A DNA stretch of 64,000 nucleotides from Segatella baroniae B14 (lineage in GTDB: Bacteria > Bacteroidota > Bacteroidia > Bacteroidales > Bacteroidaceae). Each line of letters starts with the position of its first letter. The stretch's first letter is position 1. Position numbers and translations under genes: made by a program. The notes under the pieces are model-generated. The model did no database searches, was not told the origin of the DNA, and worked only from the letters and a program-made list of their open reading frames with translations. Shown in pieces: positions 61,881-64,000 of the stretch. The DNA lies in contig NZ_CP091800.1 of NCBI RefSeq assembly GCF_022024235.1, positions 672,001 to 736,000 on the forward strand, given 5' to 3'.

Positions 61881-61888
61881 TACTTTTG
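61881..61888 (+). promoter_or_regulatory. -7 element of the esterase gene
   Basis: TACTTTTG fits TAnnTTTG; TTTT stands 20 bases upstream in place of TTTG. Leader of about 48 bases to the ATG at 61941. Confidence 0.55.
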
Positions 61889-61940
61889 CAATAAACTATA
61901 AAATCAATTTTTATCATAAAACCTTATAAATAACGTACAA

Positions 61941-63059
61941 ATGAAACGTAAATGGCTTATTGCAGCAGGAATGTTGCTTTCTTTTGCCTTGACAACACAT
62001 GCCCAGGACAAAAATTTCCATATCTATCTATGTATCGGACAGTCGAATATGGTAGGTGCTGCTAAAGTGCAGCCAGCAGACTCTGTTGTGGATGCTCGTT
62101 TCCAGTCGCTTAATGCAGTCAATGATCAAGACCGAACCATGGGCACCTGGCGTAAGGCAGTGCCACCACTCTGTCGCCGTTATGCAGGTATCGGTCCAAC
62201 GGATTTCTTCGGCCGACAGATGGTGAAGGTTTTACCAGAAAAAGTTCGTGTGGGTGTCGTACACGTGGCTGTAAACGGATGTGCCAGTGACCTCTTTCAC
62301 AAGAATCTTTATCAAGACTATGTGAAGAATGTTACAGCCGACTGGATGAAGAAGGAAATCGAATATTATAACGGTAATCCGCGTCAGCGTCTGCTCGATA
62401 TGGCTCGACAGGCTCAGAAAGAGGGTGTGATTAAAGGTATTCTTTATCATCAAGGCGAGACGGATGCTTGGAATGAGGGATGGTTAGATAAAATGAAATT
62501 TATCTATCAGGATATCTTAAGTGAACTGCATCTGAATGCTAAGCAGGTACCTTTACTGGTAGGTGAGGTTGTGGGCAACGATCAGCATGGTGTATGTGCC
62601 GGAGCAAATAAAATGATCGACCGCATTCAGGAGGTTATCCCTACTGCCCATGTCATTTCATCATATGGATGTCAGGTTGGTCCGGATAATCTACATTTTG
62701 CCCATGAGGGCTATGAGGAACTGGGCAAGCGTTATGCGCTGAAAATGTTAAGTCTGGAGGGCTATCAGGTAGATGCTTCTGCTGCTTCCATTGCTACGAC
62801 GAAGTCTGAAGGAGCATCCTTTAAGCTTACGGCTACGCTGAAAGGGAATAAGGCGATAGTTACATCAGACCAGCCACTGAAGTCGCTCGAAGTAGTCAGT
62901 TTCTCAGGTCATGCTGTACGCCAGCTTACACTGAAGGGTGAGAAGAAAGTGGAAGTCAACCTGAAAGGGTTGAAGGAACCTGTACTTGTCTTTGTTGGTA
63001 CAGCAGTGAATGGGGCTAAAGAAACCTATAAGATTTATATGGAGAAGAGTAAGCAGTAA
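61941..63059 (+). CDS. Secreted SGNH esterase (sialate O-acetylesterase/CE6-like)
   Basis: 372 residues: signal peptide (MKRKWLIAAGMLLSFALTTH, cleaved near AQD), a SASA/CE6-type domain with GQSNMVGA (catalytic Ser near 36), VNGCASDLF, YHQGETDAWN and the D-N-L-H catalytic end (PDNLHFAHEGYEELG). A C-terminal beta domain of about 95 residues follows. Likely removes acetyl groups from sialic acid or xylan in the periplasm or outside. Monocistronic. Confidence 0.88.
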   Translation: MKRKWLIAAGMLLSFALTTHAQDKNFHIYLCIGQSNMVGAAKVQPADSVVDARFQSLNAVNDQDRTMGTWRKAVPPLCRRYAGIGPTDFFGRQMVKVLPEKVRVGVVHVAVNGCASDLFHKNLYQDYVKNVTADWMKKEIEYYNGNPRQRLLDMARQAQKEGVIKGILYHQGETDAWNEGWLDKMKFIYQDILSELHLNAKQVPLLVGEVVGNDQHGVCAGANKMIDRIQEVIPTAHVISSYGCQVGPDNLHFAHEGYEELGKRYALKMLSLEGYQVDASAASIATTKSEGASFKLTATLKGNKAIVTSDQPLKSLEVVSFSGHAVRQLTLKGEKKVEVNLKGLKEPVLVFVGTAVNGAKETYKIYMEKSKQ

Positions 63060-63103
63060 ATCTGTCATGTGCAGATTCATATGTTTGAAAGATGATAATA
63101 CAG

Positions 63104-63139
63104 TCGAGGGTGTGCTCAATCGTTTGAACACACCCTCGA
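63104..63139. terminator. Bidirectional terminator between convergent esterase and nuclease genes
   Basis: 11-bp stem (63104-63114 with 63129-63139), followed by TCTTTTTT on the plus strand; a less regular tail lies on the other side. Confidence 0.75.
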
Positions 63140-63169
63140 TCTTTTTTGGTATATACGTTTTTAATCGTT

Positions 63170-64000
63170 TTATTGAGAGACCTTGACACTCCAGTAATCT
63201 TCATCGACCGTAGCTTCGACTTGTCGTTCGATAGCATCTGGAAGATTACAGAAGAAATCGATACCCGTACGACGTTCCAACTCATCGATGGTAATATATT
63301 CAGTTGTAGAATTGCTCTGATGTGGCGACCAGATTCCAAGCGCATCGTAGCTATTCAACTCTTTGTTATAAGCCAGTAGAGCCATGTAGAAATATTTCGG
63401 AATAATCATATGGAAGTATGAATCAGAGGCTTCACCATTGCTCTTGGATGTATATCCGAGGATTTGGTCTTCGTTATCAATGGTGGCAGCCTTAACAACG
63501 TAAAGGGTATCGCAGATAGATGACCATACATCGTGTACTTTCGTTTCCAGATTAGCCCAGACACCGCCATTGTGATCCTGGTTTTGAGGTTGCATATTGC
63601 TCAGATAGAAGGTTTGGTCGTTAGACTCTCTTGAGCAAAGACGATCGTAAGAAGGGCAGAGGTGGCCTCGAGAGTAACCGGTATTCTTGTAATCGTTGAG
63701 CGTGGTGCGACAATCGGCATCGATAAGCGAATCTTCGCGGAAATTGTCGCTTCGACCAACGGCCTTTTGGAGAACCTTATCGTACATTTCATAGCAAGTC
63801 CATCGGTTGGCTCTCTTATCGCCGTCCCATTCGAGCGAGTAGTTTACGCCAGCGACATCAGAATAGTGACTGATTTCGAAAGTACGATTAGAGCCCTGAT
63901 AGAAACGAGGGAATTCCAATCGCCATCCCTCCTTATTCTTTGCCAAGTCAGCTTCGTTATTACGGTTTAAGTTTTCACCAGCAGCTTCGCCATCGCCCCA
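63170..64000 (-). CDS. DNA/RNA non-specific endonuclease (NUC1), partial at window end
   Basis: At least 277 residues; the frame stays open to the end of the window, so the true start lies beyond it (a TTG near 63946 is not a convincing start). YSRGHLCPSYDRLC is the D/S-R-G-H catalytic motif, and SNMQPQNQDHNGGVWANLE provides the metal-binding Asn. The upstream visible part (GEAAGENLNRNNEADLA) looks like a linker after a signal or lipoprotein region, and the protein is probably exported, degrading nucleic acid. Confidence 0.85.
   Translation of the reverse strand, partial: WGDGEAAGENLNRNNEADLAKNKEGWRLEFPRFYQGSNRTFEISHYSDVAGVNYSLEWDGDKRANRWTCYEMYDKVLQKAVGRSDNFREDSLIDADCRTTLNDYKNTGYSRGHLCPSYDRLCSRESNDQTFYLSNMQPQNQDHNGGVWANLETKVHDVWSSICDTLYVVKAATIDNEDQILGYTSKSNGEASDSYFHMIIPKYFYMALLAYNKELNSYDALGIWSPHQSNSTTEYITIDELERRTGIDFFCNLPDAIERQVEATVDEDYWSVKVSQ

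Overview
The window looks like chromosomal or second-replicon DNA of a Bacteroidales bacterium, most likely a Prevotella relative. Supporting signs are the repeated -7 element TAnnTTTG upstream of genes, TonB-type barrels paired with DUF4249, GLPGLI or STN/FecR partners, surface proteins ending in the basic Por-type tail (...KGIYIINGKKIVK), a smalltalk/HU/DUF5675 cluster, and many lipoproteins. No rRNA, tRNA or CRISPR array was seen.

Layout. 0-9.4 kb: a DUF4143 ATPase flanked by a 113-bp direct duplication, a large surface protein with two tiny companion genes, a membrane-bound AraC-type regulator, and blocks of a palindromic CGCAAAG repeat that recurs at six places in the window. 9.4-16.2 kb: a secreted M6 metalloprotease, a TonB receptor/DUF4249 lipoprotein pair, and a PLP decarboxylase that carries a signal peptide. 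16.6-19.6 kb: what looks like an iteron-controlled replication origin: a structured RNA candidate, an exact DnaA-box match, two consecutive Rep_3-like genes, five 20-bp iterons spaced 32/23/32/22 bp, and an AT-rich tract. 19.6-23.6 kb: an operon of cell-envelope lipoproteins (cupin, VanX-like dipeptidase, HAD phosphatase fused to an M15 peptidase, PheC-like binding protein). 24.6-26.6 kb: LytTR regulator, TonB-like protein and TPR protein.

26.9-48.7 kb is the most interesting part: a modular peptide (RiPP-type) locus. Module A (26.9-30.4 kb) has decayed to a barrel gene, a truncated C39 transporter and an internally deleted radical-SAM maturase. Module B (32.7-42.8 kb) has a TPR-HTH regulator, a DUF3244 protein, an inactive-C39/VKOR/thioredoxin oxidoreductase, a GG-leader peptide, a GLPGLI protein, an outer-membrane barrel, a C39-peptidase ABC exporter and a short HlyD-like protein. 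Module C (42.8-48.7 kb) has a nearly identical regulator and DUF3244 start, a radical-SAM/SPASM maturase, a second GG-leader peptide with five core cysteines, and another barrel. The likely scheme is one peptide oxidised by the VKOR/thioredoxin protein, one modified by the radical-SAM enzyme, and both cleaved and exported by the single intact C39 transporter. The 1.95-kb duplication flanking module B could drive its loss or amplification.

48.9-52.2 kb: a translationally coupled set of nucleotidyltransferase, HprK-like kinase, S26-type peptidase and PqqD-like protein under an AraC-type regulator, resembling tailoring genes of lasso-type RiPP clusters but with no visible precursor or cyclase. 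52.2-58.1 kb: an ECF sigma/anti-sigma/STN-barrel operon with a DUF4840 lipoprotein, bracketed by two copies of an 80-bp scar and remnants of Abi_2 and IS30 genes. 58.1-60.0 kb: an RloA/RloB (AbiL-like) pair, a probable phage-defence unit. 60.1-64.0 kb: an Rhs remnant, the DUF5675/HU/smalltalk cluster, a secreted carbohydrate esterase and a partial DNA/RNA endonuclease.
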